A DNA stretch of 64,000 bases from Ochotona curzoniae. Lineage: Eukaryota > Chordata > Mammalia > Lagomorpha > Ochotonidae. The stretch covers positions 17,165,001 through 17,229,000 of the forward strand of contig NW_024467083.1 of assembly GCF_017591425.1 (NCBI RefSeq), written 5' to 3'. Positions 25,728 to 40,700 of this stretch are shown here, one piece after another; position 1 is the first letter of the stretch; each line of letters opens with the position of its first letter. A program made the translations under genes and the position numbers. Below the pieces are notes generated by a model that was given only the letters and a program-made list of their open reading frames with translations, was not told the origin of the DNA and did no database searches.

Positions 25728-28700
25728 CCTCAGTATACAAAATAGCACCTGATGTGACACTAGTGGGGATGAGCCACAAAATCTACCATGTTCCTGCACC
25801 TGACAGCTTGGGCTCCGCTACTCTGCTTCTGCTCGTGGTTGAATTAACCAAGTCAGCAGGATGGGCAGTTCTATGCCTGGGTCACCTCCTGAGCTCCTGG
25901 TGAACCTCCCTTCCCATTTGACCACTAGCGGATCTCCAATCACCGATCACTGACCACCACTGGGTTGTCTGGTCACTTCAACACTGCTCCGGTGTCTCTG
26001 CTGCTTCCTCATGTCCATGAGTCTCCTCTGCTGTCCGGCTGTCCTCTCCAATTTTCTGGGATTGCAGTCTCTCTGCTTCACCCTGGTTAATGATTCTCTG
26101 TTTAAATGTGTCGTTACCTTGTCCCTCCATTCTGTTTCTTCCCACCAATAGAATTTAATAGGACTTGTTGGTCTAGGAGTTCCTGATTAACTCTGCCTGA
26201 CCCTGGGCAGAAACATCCTCAGTGGTGATCCAATGTTCCCAGCTACTTCCTATAACGGGCCCTCCATCCTAGAGATATCATTGAAATGTTGCACATTATG
26301 GCTGTAATCTTAATACATTGTTTTTTTCCTAATTGAAATAATTTGATTTTTAAACAAAATGATTTATTTCCCAACTTGTTTTTTCTTCAATTTATTACAT
26401 TTAGAGAAAACCTGTCCCTGGTAACCGCGTTGGGTGACCGAGCAGCCCAAGGACGTGCCTTTGGGAATCTTGGAAACACACATTACCTCCTTGGCAACTT
26501 CAGGGATGCAGTTATAGCTCATGAGCAGGTACAGTGGAGAGCCTTAGAGCCACAGCACTTTCTGCATCGAAGTTCTGAACAGTGATTGCACTCCCTCTCT
26601 TTATAGCTGTGTCTAATTGAAGTTTTCTGTTGCAGCGTCTCCTTATTGCCAAAGAGTTTGGAGATAAAGCGGCTGAAAGAAGAGCCTACAGCAACCTTGG
26701 AAATGCATACATATTCCTTGGTGAATTTGAAACTGCTTCAGAGTACTACAAGTCAGTCTAATATTTCTGTAGATTGATACAAAATAAGCAGTTCTGACAG
26801 TCCCATTAAAACAGATGTTGGGTTTAAAAATTATTTTTTGCTGCATAGTGGCAGTGGCACATTGGGCTTCTAAGTCTGTGTTTCCTCCCCTGTAACTCAC
26901 TGCCTTCCTTTGAGATTGTTCTAAGAGTTGAATGACACATGCTAAGCATTTTATGCCTGAAATATAGTATCCATAGTATGTACCCCAGACACTTGGGTTA
27001 CTTTTATTTTAAACTTTTGAAGTATTTTATAAGCCTCTTTTTGTATATATGGCATGCATGTCAGTATTGTTTATTTCAGCTAATCATGGGTTAGAAAAGA
27101 GGTCAAAGAAAAGCTTGGTAATAAGACTGCACACTGGGCTCTACCAGTGAGAACTGAGCTTTTTTCCTGCCCTCTTGGGTCCTCTTGGTGTTCCAACCTC
27201 TTGGTGAGCAGTTCTTACACCTGCTTCCCTGCTAACTCTGGTCCTCACTAGAAGCCGAGGTTCTGTTCACTTATCTGGGGCAGAGCCATTCTCAAAAATC
27301 AGTAGACTCAAAATGGAGAGATCAGCCAAATGCGGAGCGCTTAGGTCGCCTCTGTGGGCTTTCTAGATCATTTGGCATTTTCGCTAGTTAGCTGATTTGA
27401 CTAAACCAAAGTAATATGATTGATTTGTACTACATGGCTGAAAAACCCAACCTAGGAGAGTCCTAGAGTTCTAATTAGTCATCTACAAAGAAGTGAAGAT
27501 GCTTTATGTCTATGTAAAAAATTGAACAGCATCCCATCTTCCTTCAAACATTGACAAATGGTTACTATTATTGGTTACTTAGGTGCTGTTGTCCCAAATA
27601 AAGTATATTACTTTATGAGGAATGTAGTACAGATCTTGCTTTTGAATGTCTGTTGGATTTTAAAGCCAGAGGATATAGAAGACATGATACATAAATGGGA
27701 TAGCTGTATTAAATATTGAAATGTTCTGTTATAAAATAGAAAGTGACTGATTAGGTTAGTCTGAGTGAAAGGAGAGCAAGCTTTGCCCCTTGGAAAGCAG
27801 AGCTTTTACATATATTCTAAAAGTAGCAGTAAGAATTACTTTTGGAATTCCGTTTTGAAATTATTTTCAGGTCCACACAAAATGACTGCCACTGCAGATC
27901 CTTAAGCCTCAGGATGCAAAACAGTAGTGTGGTAAACTTCAGTAGTGTGAAGTTAATTCCAGAAAGAGTTCTGACCATTTACAAATTAACTGCACAGCCA
28001 TTAATGTTGTGTCTGAAAGACTGTGCCTCGGGGTCTGAAGGTAATTCCCGAAGTCTTCCAAAAATGTTTGGCAGGACAGACAACATTAGAGTAAGTACGT
28101 AAGAGCATTAGACAGCCTTGAAGTATCATCATTAAATACATCAGGTCTGATTTTGTTTTGCATTAACAGAATCTGTATTTGGCAGAAATTATAGAAAAAG
28201 TCATTTAAATGATTGGATTTAGAAGTATCTGTTGCCTTAAGCACTGGTAATGAAAGAGCATTGTCACTGCACAGGATGCCATTCTAAGCACTTTCCAGAG
28301 CAATTCATTGACTCTTGTTAGAATGCCAGGAGGAAACTGGCACAGAGGGAGGCGAGCGACTGGCCCCATCACATCACTGGTAATTGGCATAGCCGGGGTT
28401 TGAATCCAGGCCCTCGGTGCCCCTGCTATTGACGGTTGTGGCTTCTCACTTAACAGTTCAGAATGTGGCAGAATGTGGATAATGTTTTAGATGAAGTGTT
28501 CAGGATCTGTCTTGAATTGGTAATCAATAGCCTACACATAGAAATTCATTTGGTTAGTTAGGATTTTGACAAAACAGAAGGAAAGATGATTAAGAACAGG
28601 TGATTTGTAGAGAGGCTTGTTTGGGTTCTTTATAATACAAAAGGGAAAAAAAGCTTTGTAAACATCAATGCTGTGTCTGTCTTTAGGAGCCCTGAGCTCA

Positions 28701-31700
28701 GGTTTCAGTGCTGCTGCCTTTGGTGAATTATTAGAATTGTCACATTTATTCTGAAAATCTGAACCTGCTTTTTGTGTTTCACAAACATCATTTTGTCTAA
28801 AGTATGGGATGTTCAGATGCAGAACAGAAATACCTGAAAGGCAGCAGAAGAAGCCGAGAGGATGGGTAATGGGTTTATGATTATCACATCATGGCCCACG
28901 CGCAAGCTAAGGTCTAAGGAGGAATGTCTTCTCGTAGGAAGACGCTGCTGCTGGCTCGGCAGCTTAAAGACAGAGCTGTGGAAGCGCAGTCATGCTACAG
29001 CCTTGGGAACACATACACTTTACTTCAGGACTATGAGAAAGCCATTGATTATCATCTGAAGCACTTGGCCATCGCTCGAGAGCTAAATGACAGGTACGTT
29101 CCACATCTTTGCTTTTTGTTTTATCGTATTTCATCTGAAGTGCAGATGGCTTATCAAATCCCCAGAATGTTCTTACTTGCTTTGTAAGGAATTACTTCTG
29201 ATTCGGTAATGGCCTTCAGGGTCCCTCTCTGAAGGGTAGGCTGGTACAGGGTGAGTGTGGTTCCACATCACCTTAAATGTGCAACTGGGTCACATACTTG
29301 ATGCTTCTACCAAAGCCTGTGTGTCCACATCCCGTGGGAGTGATGGTGAGTACTGCCCAGCGTAAAGAGGACTGCTGTTGCTGCTCAAGGCTGCCAGGCA
29401 GGAACGTGGGTCCCTGCCATGCAGAGCTTCCCAGTGTTTTGAAGAGAGGCTGGTAATTCAATTTTACATGAGCTGTGATTTTCAAATGATGGTGGCTGAG
29501 TCAATGGTTGTGTTTTTGTGTATGTGCTAATGTTATTTTGTGATGTTTGCTTTCTTTACAAGGTTGATTTCACCTTGGAATGAGTAGGAACTTCATTGTG
29601 GTTGCTTAGAATGCTCCCACACAGAGTTAGTGTTCAAACCTATACACAGTAGTTAATTCTTAGGACAATTACAGCAGGGATGTGGCCAAGTTGCACAGAA
29701 TTCTTACCCTGAGATTTTACTGTTTCATAGTATATTTCTTACATTAAAGGAATATGTATGTATGTGTATGTATGTGTGTGCATGGTGTTGTGATGGTATG
29801 TTCTTCATACAAAAGACCTAGTAAAACCCAAGTATTATCCATGCTTTAAATCCCTGCTGGGAGAATTGTATTCTCTTACCCAGACCTTTTTTAGATAATT
29901 GCACGTTGGTTTTCATTTATGTTTTAGAATTGGTGAAGGAAGAGCATGTTGGAGCTTGGGAAATGCGTACACCGCTCTGGGAAATCATGATCAAGCAATG
30001 CATTTTGCTGAAAAGCACTTGGAAATTTCAAGAGAGGTATTAAACTGAAAAAAATACTGTGGGTGCCACGGTAACTCACAGATCAGCGGTGGGTGGCAGG
30101 ACCCCTGTCTTTTCTCCACATGGCTTTATATGGCTGAAATTGTACTGTTCTCTTAGCATCCTCACAGCACCTTAAAATCCATAGAGGAATGTTTGTGCCA
30201 GCTTTCATAGGCCAGGAAGCCAGGAAAGTGAGACTGGGCTTGAGGGCGTAGGTGGACATCACTCTAAAACATGGTCTGTTCCATCCCGCCCTCTGCATGA
30301 AGCAGTGTGGCATTGAAGAAAAGAGTCGGGTACTAGTTCCTGTTACATTTCTGGAACTTGATGGCTATTTGAATTTGAAAACCTTTTCTGAGCCAATTCA
30401 TCTTAAGATGGGCATAATATCTACCTTGCAAATTATTCAGACAATTAGAATATATATATATTATTTATTTATTTATTTTTATTGGAAAATCAGATATACA
30501 GAGAGGGGGAGAGACAGAAAGAAAGATCTTCCATCCATTGATTCATTCCCTAAGTGAGCGCAACAGCTGGTGCTGTGCCAATCCAAAGCCAGGAGCCAGG
30601 AACTTCCTCTAGGTCTCCCATGTGGGTGCAGGGTCCCAAGACCTTGGGCTATCTTCGACTGCTTTCCCAGGTCACAAGCAGGGAACTGGATGGAAAGTGG
30701 AGCTGCCGGGATTAGACCTGGCACCCATATGGGATCCTGGCACATTCAAGGCAAGGACTTTAGCCGCTAGGCCACTGCATCAGGCCCAGAAATAATATAT
30801 TTTAAAGCAGCTATATCTAGTGCTGGATTATTGAATGTTAACTATTAAGCATGAAAATAAAATATTTTGGAGACCTCTCATTCATGGAATGTGAAGAAAA
30901 TGTCACAGAATGAGCTATATTATTCTTTATTATGATCCCAGAGCTAACAGAAAATATTAACTGATATTTACTAATTAACTAATTTTAATTATTTATAGTA
31001 CTATGGAAATTTTATTCTATATTCTTTTAAAAGCTTAATGGAAAGCCCCTGTTTGTTCATTCATAGTCTCAGTTCTAACGCAGATGTTCTCATTTCCCCA
31101 TATTTCCTTTCAGTTTAGGTTTATATTTTCAACCATCTTCATTGCAAATAAACTTTAAATACTATTGTAAAATATAAATGCTTGTGGTTGTAGGTTGGTG
31201 ATAGAAGTGGAGAGCTAACAGCACGACTGAACCTCTCAGATCTTCAAATGGTTCTTGGTCTAAGCTACAGCACCAATAATTCCATAATGTCTGAAAATAT
31301 TGAAATAGATAACAGCTTGCATGGTAAGTAGTAGTAGGCCTTTTAAACTCAGTTTCTTTTGAGGGTTTTTTTTTTCTTTGTTTTTTTTGTTTGGTTGGTT
31401 TTTTGTTTGTTTGTTTTAGGAGTTATTTATTTGAAAGTTGCAAAGAAAGAAGGAAAAAAAGCGGAGACAGAGATTTCCATCTTCTGGTTCATTCTCCAAA
31501 TGACCACAGCATCCAGAGCTGGGCCAGGCTGAAGCAAGGGTGTGATCAGTTTTCAGATGCAGCGTTCGTTCTTCCTCAGAAGCACCGGAAGACTGCTGCT
31601 TCCCAGGCACATTAGCAGGGAGCCGCATTGGAAGTGGAGCGACTGACGCCTGAGCTGTTGCGCATACAGGATAGTAGTGTCACAAGAGGAGCTGTGCCAC

Positions 31701-34700
31701 AATGCTGGCCTCAAACTCAGTTTCTTCCTTCCCATATCTCTCTCCCTTGCGTCCTTCCCTCTTTGCTTCCCTTCTTTTCCTCCTTTCCTCCCTCCCTTCC
31801 TCCTTACCTTCTTTCCTTTTTTAAGATTTCTGTGTTTTATTTCAAAGTCACAGAAACGAAGAGGGGGGAATGGAGGAGAGACAGAAAGAAATCTTCCATT
31901 TTCTGGTTCACTCCCCAAATGGCCAGAGTGGCTGAGCTGGGCCGGTATGAAACCAGAAGCCAGAAGCTTCTTCCAGGTCTCCCATGTGGATGTGGATGGG
32001 GCCTGAACACTTGGGCCCTCCTCCCATACGTTCCCAAGCCATTAGATCAGAAGTGGAGCAGCCAGGTCTCAAAACAGCATTGTAGTCAGTGGTTTTACCT
32101 CTTACGCCACAGCACCACAGGCTCCAAACTCAATTTCTTCATCCTCAAGTTTACATTTAAATTACTTATCACGGAACTCAGCACAATGGCATAGTAGTTA
32201 TTCAAGCTTGCAAGCGCTGGGATCTCATGTGGGTACCATTTCTTATCCTGATTCCTCCACTTTCCATCCCTCTCCCTGCTTGTGGCCTGGGAAGGCAGTG
32301 GAGGATGGCCGAAAGCCTTGGGACCCTGCAGCCATGTGGGAGACCCGTAAGGGGCTCCTGGCTTCAGATCAGCTCAGCTCCAGCTGTTGCAGCTGCTTGG
32401 GGAATGAACCAGCAAATGGAAGATTTTTCTCTCTGTCTCTCCTTCTCTCTGTAAATCTGCCTTTCCAATAAAAAAAAAAAATTACTCTTTAAATACATAC
32501 GTACATACTTATCACACGTGTTCAGCATAGCTAGAGAGAATGTCAGTTCAGCTTTTTACATTTTAATTACTTTACACTGTCCTGTTTGTTAGTATAGAAT
32601 ATGTTATAGTTTTTTTTTTAAGATCTATTTGTTTATTTTTATTACAAAGTCAGATATACAGAGAGGAGGAGAGACAGAGAGGAAGATCTTCCATCCGATG
32701 ATTCACTCCCCAAGTGAGCGCAACGGCCGATGCTATGCTGATCCAAAGCCAGGAGCCTCTTCTGGGTCTCCCACGCGGGTGCAGGGTGCAGGGTCCCAAA
32801 GCCTTGGGCCGTCCTCGACTGCTTTCCCAGGCCACAAGCAGGGAGCTGGGTGGGAAGTGGAGCTGCTGGGATTAGAACCGGCGCCCATATGGGATCCCAG
32901 TGCGTTTAAGGCGAGGACTTTAGCTGCTAGGCCACGCTGCCGCTGGGCCTGGTATATTCTTTTATTAAAGGCTGGCTAGAAGATCTTTCTTTCTGTGTCT
33001 CCTTATCTGTGTAAATCTGCCTTTTCAATTTAAAAACAATCTTTTAAAAAGAAAGAAAAGGAGAGTTGCAGAAAACATACAGTACCACCTACAGATGTTT
33101 CCAAGCACACAGTCACGTATCGCTGGGACATGCGTAGGCACTGAACACACAGAGAAGGGCGGGTTCCGAACCCTGAATCCTTCCCATCCTGACCTACTGT
33201 GTAAGCATGATCTAAAATTAAAAAAAAAAAAATGGATGTCTTCGAAATATTGAGTGAAAGACTAAAATGGTTCAACCAAATTTGAATCACAAATGCACTA
33301 TCATCTTCAAAAAGACAGGAAAAAATCAGACGTTTTATCTTTAGCAGGAAAGTATTTGCTGATTGTCTGCGAGTGCCTCTTGCTAAAGAGCTAACCTTGT
33401 CAAAGTGATCACCAAACTGCACTGTGTATGAAGAAAAGTGCAGGGAGGAAGAGGAGAATTAACAAGGAATCACACAGGGAGGATGAGTGTTAGCTCTCAG
33501 ATATCTCTTACGCATTTCAAAATATTTTTTAAAAACTGAAAATCGAGATTCTCTGTGTTTAGTTGTTAATAACTTTACGGAAAAACCTTTTGAGGACTGT
33601 ACTTTTTGTTTAACTTGTTTCCTAGCTGGCAGTAAATCTGTTCTCTGACTGAGACCTCAGGATGCAAAGGACTGGCAGGATAGAGCTGGGAATGCTGTCT
33701 GGATCCCTTTCCTTACGTTTTCACTTCTTCAAACCACTCTGTAGTGTGTTTTGCGTTTTGAGATCATATGGATGGCGTAAAGCCAGTTTTCATGAATAGC
33801 CTTTTTCTAAATTAAGAGGTTATGTTAGTAACCAATGTCAGTTTCCAACCAGAACATACTTCCCTAAGTCAGAGCATTTCAGAGGGAATGTACAGTCTAT
33901 GTTTATGTAATTGGTGTGGAAAATGATTGTTCTTAAATGAAGTCAGTTTGTAGCTGTTTCCTCTTTTCATGTGAGTTTTATAGATAAACTTTAGACCCAA
34001 CAGAGCAATGCTGTTTGTATTCCCAATGTCCCACTTGCTTGTTTGACCTTTTTTTTTTTTCATAAAGGTGCACGCCCAAAGTTGGGACGCCGACACAGTA
34101 TGGAAAATATGGAACTTATGAAGTTAACACCAGAAAAGGTTGGATATTGTTTGTTGAAATTTCATGAGCTGGAACAGGGTGTAACTTAGCAGTTCAGATA
34201 CTGGTTAAGACACGCATCCTACAGCTGAGTTCCAGGGTTTGAACCCTGTCTCTGGTTCCTGATTTCAGCTTCTACTAACACAGACCATGGGAAGCAGCGA
34301 GTAATGGGATTCCTAATGCTCATGTACAAGACCTCGTTGAGTTCCCAGCTCCCAGCCTTCGCCTGGTCTAGCCTTAGCCATTGTAAGATATTTGAGTAAC
34401 GGATCAGCAAATAGGAATTTACAAAATGAGTACATTTTGATGAAAACTTACCTTCTAAAAGAATCAGAAAAGATACAGTGCACAAAAATATGTATATAGT
34501 ATATTACCATCTGTATAATAAAAGCATTGGGCCTGGCATCATGGTACAGCTCTAACCAGTGCCTGCAAAGTCACATTGCATATACCCAGAATTTTTAATA
34601 GTAATAGATTTTTAAGTAACTCATCCAAAATGAAACTGGCTCTTTTTGACCATTCAGGGTTTGTTCTTAGGGTTTTGGCAAAACTTTGCTTTCTTCTTCT

Positions 34701-37700
34701 TAGGGTCTGAGGAGCCACCATTTTAATATTTTGATAATGAGAAGTCCACAGTGTGCATTTGGTTCAAGCTCTTGAAGTCAGTGAATTACACTGAAAAGGG
34801 GATTTATTAAGAAACCTAAAACTCTCCTTCCCAGATTGAGTGAATGTATCAGATCATTACTGCAGGAAACCAGAGAGAGCTGAGTTTTTCACGTCCTTCT
34901 TTCCATTTATAATTTTGTAGGTACAGAACTGGAACAGCGAAATTCTTGCTAAACAAAAGCCTCTTATTGCCAAACCTTCTGCAAAGCTACTGTTTGTCAA
35001 CAGATTGAAAGGGAAAAAATACAAAAATCATTCTTCCACTAAAGTTCTCCAAGATACCAGTAATTCCATTGACCACCGACCTCCAAATTGTCAGAGGGTA
35101 TGTTCAAGTTTTTCAGTATTGTGTTTTGAGTTTCTGCATTTTATTTTTTTTTTAAGATTTATTTTATTCTTATTGGAGAGTCAGGAGGAGAGAAAGATCT
35201 TCCATCCAATGATTCACTCCCCAAGTGCAACAGCCGGTGCTATGCCAGTCCGAAGACAGGAGCCAGGAACTTCTTCCAGGTCTCCCACATGGGTGCAGGG
35301 TCCCAAGGCTTTGGGCTTTCCTGGACTGCTTTCCCAGGCCACAAGCAGGGAGCTGGATGGGTAGTGGAGCTACCAGGATTAGAACTGGCACCCATATGGG
35401 ATCCTGGCACATTCAAGGCGAGGACTTTAGCTGCTAGGCCACGCTGCCGGGCCCAGTTTTCTTTTTTTTTTTTTAAGATTTATTTTTATTGCAAAGTCAG
35501 ATATACAGAGAGGAGAAGAGACAGAGAGGAAGATCTTCTGCCCAGTGATTCACTCCCCAAGTGGCCTCATTGGCTGGAGCTGAGCTGATCCAAAGCCAGG
35601 AGTCAGGAGCTTTTTCTGGGTCTCCCACACGGGTGCAGGGTCCCAAGGCTTTGGGCCGTCTTTGACTGCATTCCTAGGCCACAAGCAGGGAGCAGGATGG
35701 GAAGTGGGGCTGCCGGGATATGAATTAACTAATTAAAGGGATGCCATGTGCACTGTCCCCAAGCCAGGAACCAGGTGTCAATCCAGATCCCCTTCTCTTC
35801 ACATCGAGACATCAAGTCCCTTAGGCCTGTCCTTGCCTCCTCTTTTTCTTTTTCCTGTTACATCTCTGCTCTCAGATTTTACCTGAGGACTTGATATCTG
35901 TATCCTTTGGAATAGGCATTTTAGCTGTTCTCCTGCCTTCATGACTGCCCCTCCACTCACTGGAAAGGCTGAACAAACTGCTTAAAATTGACTGTTGCCA
36001 GTGCCCCTCTTTCTTCCCATAGGATAATTGTGAAACTTACAGCTGCATGCAGATACCCTTACTAGGGGACTACTTCTCCCCCCTCTTCATCTTCCCATTT
36101 GTTGTCTCCTGACACTATCAGTCCTTGCAACTGTAGTTGATGAAAGCAAAACATCTCTAACCTGCGAATTCCCATTCATTGTTCAGGAGCCGGAAAAACA
36201 CAGGCTAGGAGATTTTCCCTGTTTTCCCCAAGAATCATTTACTCCCTTCTACTAAGGCCCATCGTGTGCCTGTCAGCCTGCCTGTGTCAGTGATGCTCCT
36301 GCAGGATGCTCAGTGTTACAGCTGTCAGTCAGTAGCAGACCGCAGAGGGAGTGCACACAGTGTGCAGTGTGGTCTGACGCTAACACAGCGGCATCGCCCA
36401 GTGACGCACTTTGCAGAATGCTTCCCTGTGGGGAGGTGAAGTGTGACTATATCTGTAGCAATTCTAAGTCCATGAAATACAGGGATTAAAACTGAAATAA
36501 CCAGAAATAATTTTTGTTGAACTGACATAATTTTTTGTTACTAATATTGCCATTTGGTATTGTTTTTGAAAATAAAAAGTCAGTTATTTAGTTTTTGTCT
36601 TCTTTTGCATGTGAGTCCATTGATGACAGTCACTGGTGATCTAATGATAACGGTGGAATACCTAAGCACAGTAGATTTTCCTCTCAATGTTTTAGAAAAT
36701 CAGTGCAGATACTGTTGGAGATGAAGGGTTCTTTGACCTGCTAAGCCGGTTTCAAAGCAATAGGATGGATGATCAGAGGTGTTGCTTGCAAGCAAAGAAT
36801 TGCCACACCTCAGCGGCAGCTGCTACGACTACCCCCAAGGTGCAAAAGAGTAAGTCATCTGCTCTATCTCAGCTTGAACGGACCTCTTCAGTTTGCTTTT
36901 GTTTCTGAGACATGAGTCATAGCATATAAAAAGAAATGAGCTTAAGCCCAGGTGTATCTGAAAAGCTGGTATTTTTATAGTTCAAAACAGTTTTTTTCAG
37001 TTCCCTTAAGTGCATCTATATTTTTATTCTAATGTGCTTTTTACTCATTATGTAACACCTTAGTTTCTTTGGAGTTAGAAAAAAATCTGACTTTAGAAAG
37101 CAAAAGTGGCAGTTTTTCATACTGCATGATTTTAACAAAATGTAAAGACTTCATATATGGATTGAGAGAACACTGGGACAGATTGAAGAAGTAATCAGCA
37201 GCTGAGACTGAGTTTAAGGTCAGCCTGGATCCTAGAAATTCCTGAAAGAGTTCAGCTACCACAAGACTTTTTGTAGCACAGATTATCTGCCAGCAATGCT
37301 AAACTCACTTCAGTTGACTAAATGATTCCTGTTCAGGACTGGAATATAAAATGCTAAGTGAAAGTTTGTTCGCTTTCTCAAACTTAGCACCGTTTTGTTG
37401 TAAGTTTTAGATACACACTTGGTGAAGAGCAACAGCCAAGTCTGGGTGTCCTCCAGCCGCAGTGAAGAGCCTGGGTGTGGTTCTCTCCTCCCTGCAGTGG
37501 CAGCCGCGGTGCTGTAGTTCCAGCATGCCATGGCCGCACTCAGGAGCAGGGCAGGGTGCACACTGATGTGGCAAAGCAGAAACAGCCCTGTATGTAACAG
37601 ATGTGCTGGGACTTTTTTGTGACATTTGGATTTGTTTTCTGCTCACAGCTCCGCCGGTCTCTGTGGTGTCCCCCAACACAGACGAGTTCCTGGATCTTCT

Positions 37701-40700
37701 CGCCAGCTCCCAGAGCCGCAGGCTGGATGACCAGAGGGCCAGTTTCAGTAACCTGCCAGGACTTCGTCTGACACAGAGTAACACTCGGTCTGTTCTCGAC
37801 CACCTGATGACTAAAGACAGCAGGGAGCCCGATGAAGACTTCTTTGACATCCTTGTAAAATGCCAGGTACGGCTGCATTTTTCTTTCTTTTCATATAGCT
37901 CATATGCCATTAGGAGCTTAGCAATTTATAATTTGCATTCAGGAAGAACTCATCTTGTATATCAACAAAAAATTATTGAAAACCTGTTTTGCTCTGGTTC
38001 AAGTGATACTTTAGGCATTGGGGATCCTACATTTTAGTTGAGGGAGATGATGAACAAAATTTTATATAATAAACACACACACACACAGGTACTTCAAAAA
38101 GTTTATAGAAGAACAATCAGAAGATAAGCTTATTTTAGTCCCCCCCCCTCAAAAATCTGGTTCCTTAAATAGTATTTTTTTTCATAATATACATTTTTCA
38201 TAAGCTTTATATATATATATATGAGTTAAGAAAGAGCATGTGTGTGAATCAGATAGATACCCCTGTGAAGAAAGTTTAAAAAAGACTAAAGGAATGCTAG
38301 GAGAGAGCAAGGGTGCTGGTAGGGTGTGTCTGTTTTAGATAGGACCTTTCTAGATTGTTGTGTGAACTGAGACTTGAATGGAATAGTGTGCTGTGTGAAT
38401 AGTTTGGGAAACAATATTCTTTGCCAAGACAGCAAATCCTGTCTTGGATGTCAGAGCTTAGCAGGTGCAAGAAATGGCGAAGTAGGCAGCATGAGTGGTG
38501 TGAAATGAGGGAGCAGAGAGGAGAGTGGTCCAAATGGAAGACGGATGAGTGATGGGGCATGGATCGTACAGCCTCCTGCAGGCTTGAAGAGCCGTGCTGG
38601 CATGAGGAAGCCGCCAGAGATTGTCCTGGCTGCTGGTGGGACAAGACCGAGTGACAAGCCGGCGTGGCAGTGCAGGCAGTGAGTTGGGCAGGGTTGTAGT
38701 TATGATCACTACTTAGAATAGGGATATAGTTTAAAGTTAGGATTGATGGGCAAGATGTGCTAATAAACAGAAGGGAAAGTATAAGGCAGAGTTGAGAAGG
38801 ATAACTTGTTTTTGACTTGAATAACTGGATGAATGAATGTTGTCATTTATTACAGTAAGAACTAGAGGAAAAGTTGGGAAAAAAGCAAGAGTTCTAATTT
38901 ATGTACATTTAATTAAGAGCGCTCAATTAGAAAATGAAATGATGCCTATGGAACTGTATAATGGAATAATAAAATGATTTTGTTTTTAATGGAATGAGGA
39001 TCTAGTTTGTGGTACCGTGGGTTAAGCTACCACTTATAATGCCAGCATCCCTTATGGACACTGTTTTGAATCCTGACTACTTCACTTCTGATCTGGCTCC
39101 TTGTTGATGTGCCTGGGGAGGCAGCCGAAGGTGGCCCAAGTGCTTGGGTCCCTGTCACCAGGTAAGGCCCTGGCTTCAGTCTGGCCCAGCCCTGGTCATT
39201 GTAGACATTTAGGTAGACTACCTCTCTCTGTAACTACCTTTCAAAGAGATTATTAGATCTTTTAAGTTTAAGAAGTGAATTGGAGTAGTTGAATAGGTAG
39301 TTAGATACAAAATTTGGAGCCTTGGAGACAAGAAAGTTTGGGAGTAATAAGCACATGGCTAGTATTGAAATTCTGGAGAAAGATCACCTGAAGAACAGAC
39401 TGGCTCCTGGATCTGGCTTCCTGCTGATGTAGACCTGAGAGGCAGCAGAGTGGGTTAGGTTGTTGAGCCCTTGCCATGCCCGTGTGAGACTTAAATTGTG
39501 TTTCTGCATTCCAGCTTTGGCACAGCCCTGCATTGGTTGTTGTGAGTAATGAGCCAGTACGTGGGAGCTTTGGGGGAAATAAAAAAAGGAGTGTGGGGAA
39601 CAGGGATAGGAAGAAACCAAGGATCAGCCCTGCTGAAACATTCCAAAATCTACTAGGTAGTACAAGATGGGCAAGAATTGGAAGGACAAGAACTGGAGAT
39701 GGTGGAAGCTTGACAAAGTGAACGTCTTCAGGAATGCTCAGCCCTGGCAGAGGCTGAGAGGCTGGGTGAGATGGCACCCCGACTACATGACTGGGCAACA
39801 TGGAGATGTTTTGTAATTTTGAAAGATGTTGTTTTACTGGTATGGTTGGGACAAAGGCTTGAGCAAGTTGAGAAAACAGAAGTGTTTAGTGGCTCACTAA
39901 CTGGGCTAATACAGAAGGAAGAGTTACACAAGATCAGAGCCAGTGCTGAAACAGGGAGTGTGGGATTATTGAAGGCGAGAGGGAAAACCGTGTGTGTGTG
40001 TGTGTGTAGATTTAGAGATTGGAACCAATAGGAAATCTCTCTGGTTTAATCTTTCTCAGGGAGGCAGGAAGTGGGTTTATTAACTGAGATTGAGTTGGGA
40101 CATTGGAAATTCAAAGAGAAAAGAAGTGGAAATTAGTTGTCTTTGAGAAACTAAAATGGTGAAGAAAAGCTTATTGAGCTGTGCAGCAGGTCCACTGGAC
40201 ATTGGAAATTAATCTGGCCAGTAGAACCAGGGACTTGCTGCCTGAGAAGCAGGATGGGGGTTTAAGCATGATTTGCCAGGAGACTGGGAGAGCATTGGTG
40301 GGAGGCCTGCCGGGGAGCAACTTCAACAATAGCCTTGGGAAGGCCGGTCAAGAAGTGAGAGGTAAGGAAATGAGAAGTGTGAAAGTGAAGTGTAGCAGTG
40401 GTCCCAGAAGATGCAAGAAATATTGATGATCCACACCTAATGACAGTCCAAATGAAGCAAAACTAACAGAGCTGAAGGGAGAAATGGAGAACTCTGTACC
40501 ATAACAGTGAACAACTGGGAAAGGAAATCAATAATCATGTAAAATACTATCAAAAAGACATCACCAAAGCAAAAGACTTGTGCCAGAGCTGAGCCAGTCC
40601 AAAGCAAGGTGCCAGGAGCTTCCTCAGGGCCTGCTGCATGGGTGCAAAGACCCAAGCACTTGAGTTGTCCTCTCCGGCCTTTCCAGGCCACAGGCAGGAA

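Larger units (their letters stand above)
22815..26150 (-). mobile_element. Rearranged LINE-1 in GPSM2 intron 4
   Basis: From the left: a T-run and LINE-1 3' UTR in minus orientation (22815-23130); ORF2 sequence in PLUS orientation (about 23150-23670, including the CCCATGAGATGTAGCAAAAA and TTAGCCAGATTAGCTAAGAA stretches); ORF2 N-terminal sequence in minus orientation (about 23685-24080); an ORF1 remnant (24083-25064, minus); and a GC-richer 5' UTR with two monomers and a CA repeat (to ~26150). The parts are in LINE-1 order but the middle is inverted. Two independent insertions remain possible. Confidence 0.75.
37867..40439 (+). other. GPSM2 intron 13, left part
   Basis: Non-coding, with two SINEs and short CA, TA and GT runs (38074-38088, 38209-38222, 39991-40008). 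Confidence 0.55.

Noticed and set aside
31553..32194. Overlapping 100-190 codon frames on both strands
   Set aside because: They cross two SINEs and a CCTT tract; compositional shadows.
37407..37910. 167-codon minus-strand open frame
   Set aside because: It is the antisense shadow of GPSM2 coding exon 13, which has clear splice sites and GoLoco motifs on the plus strand.
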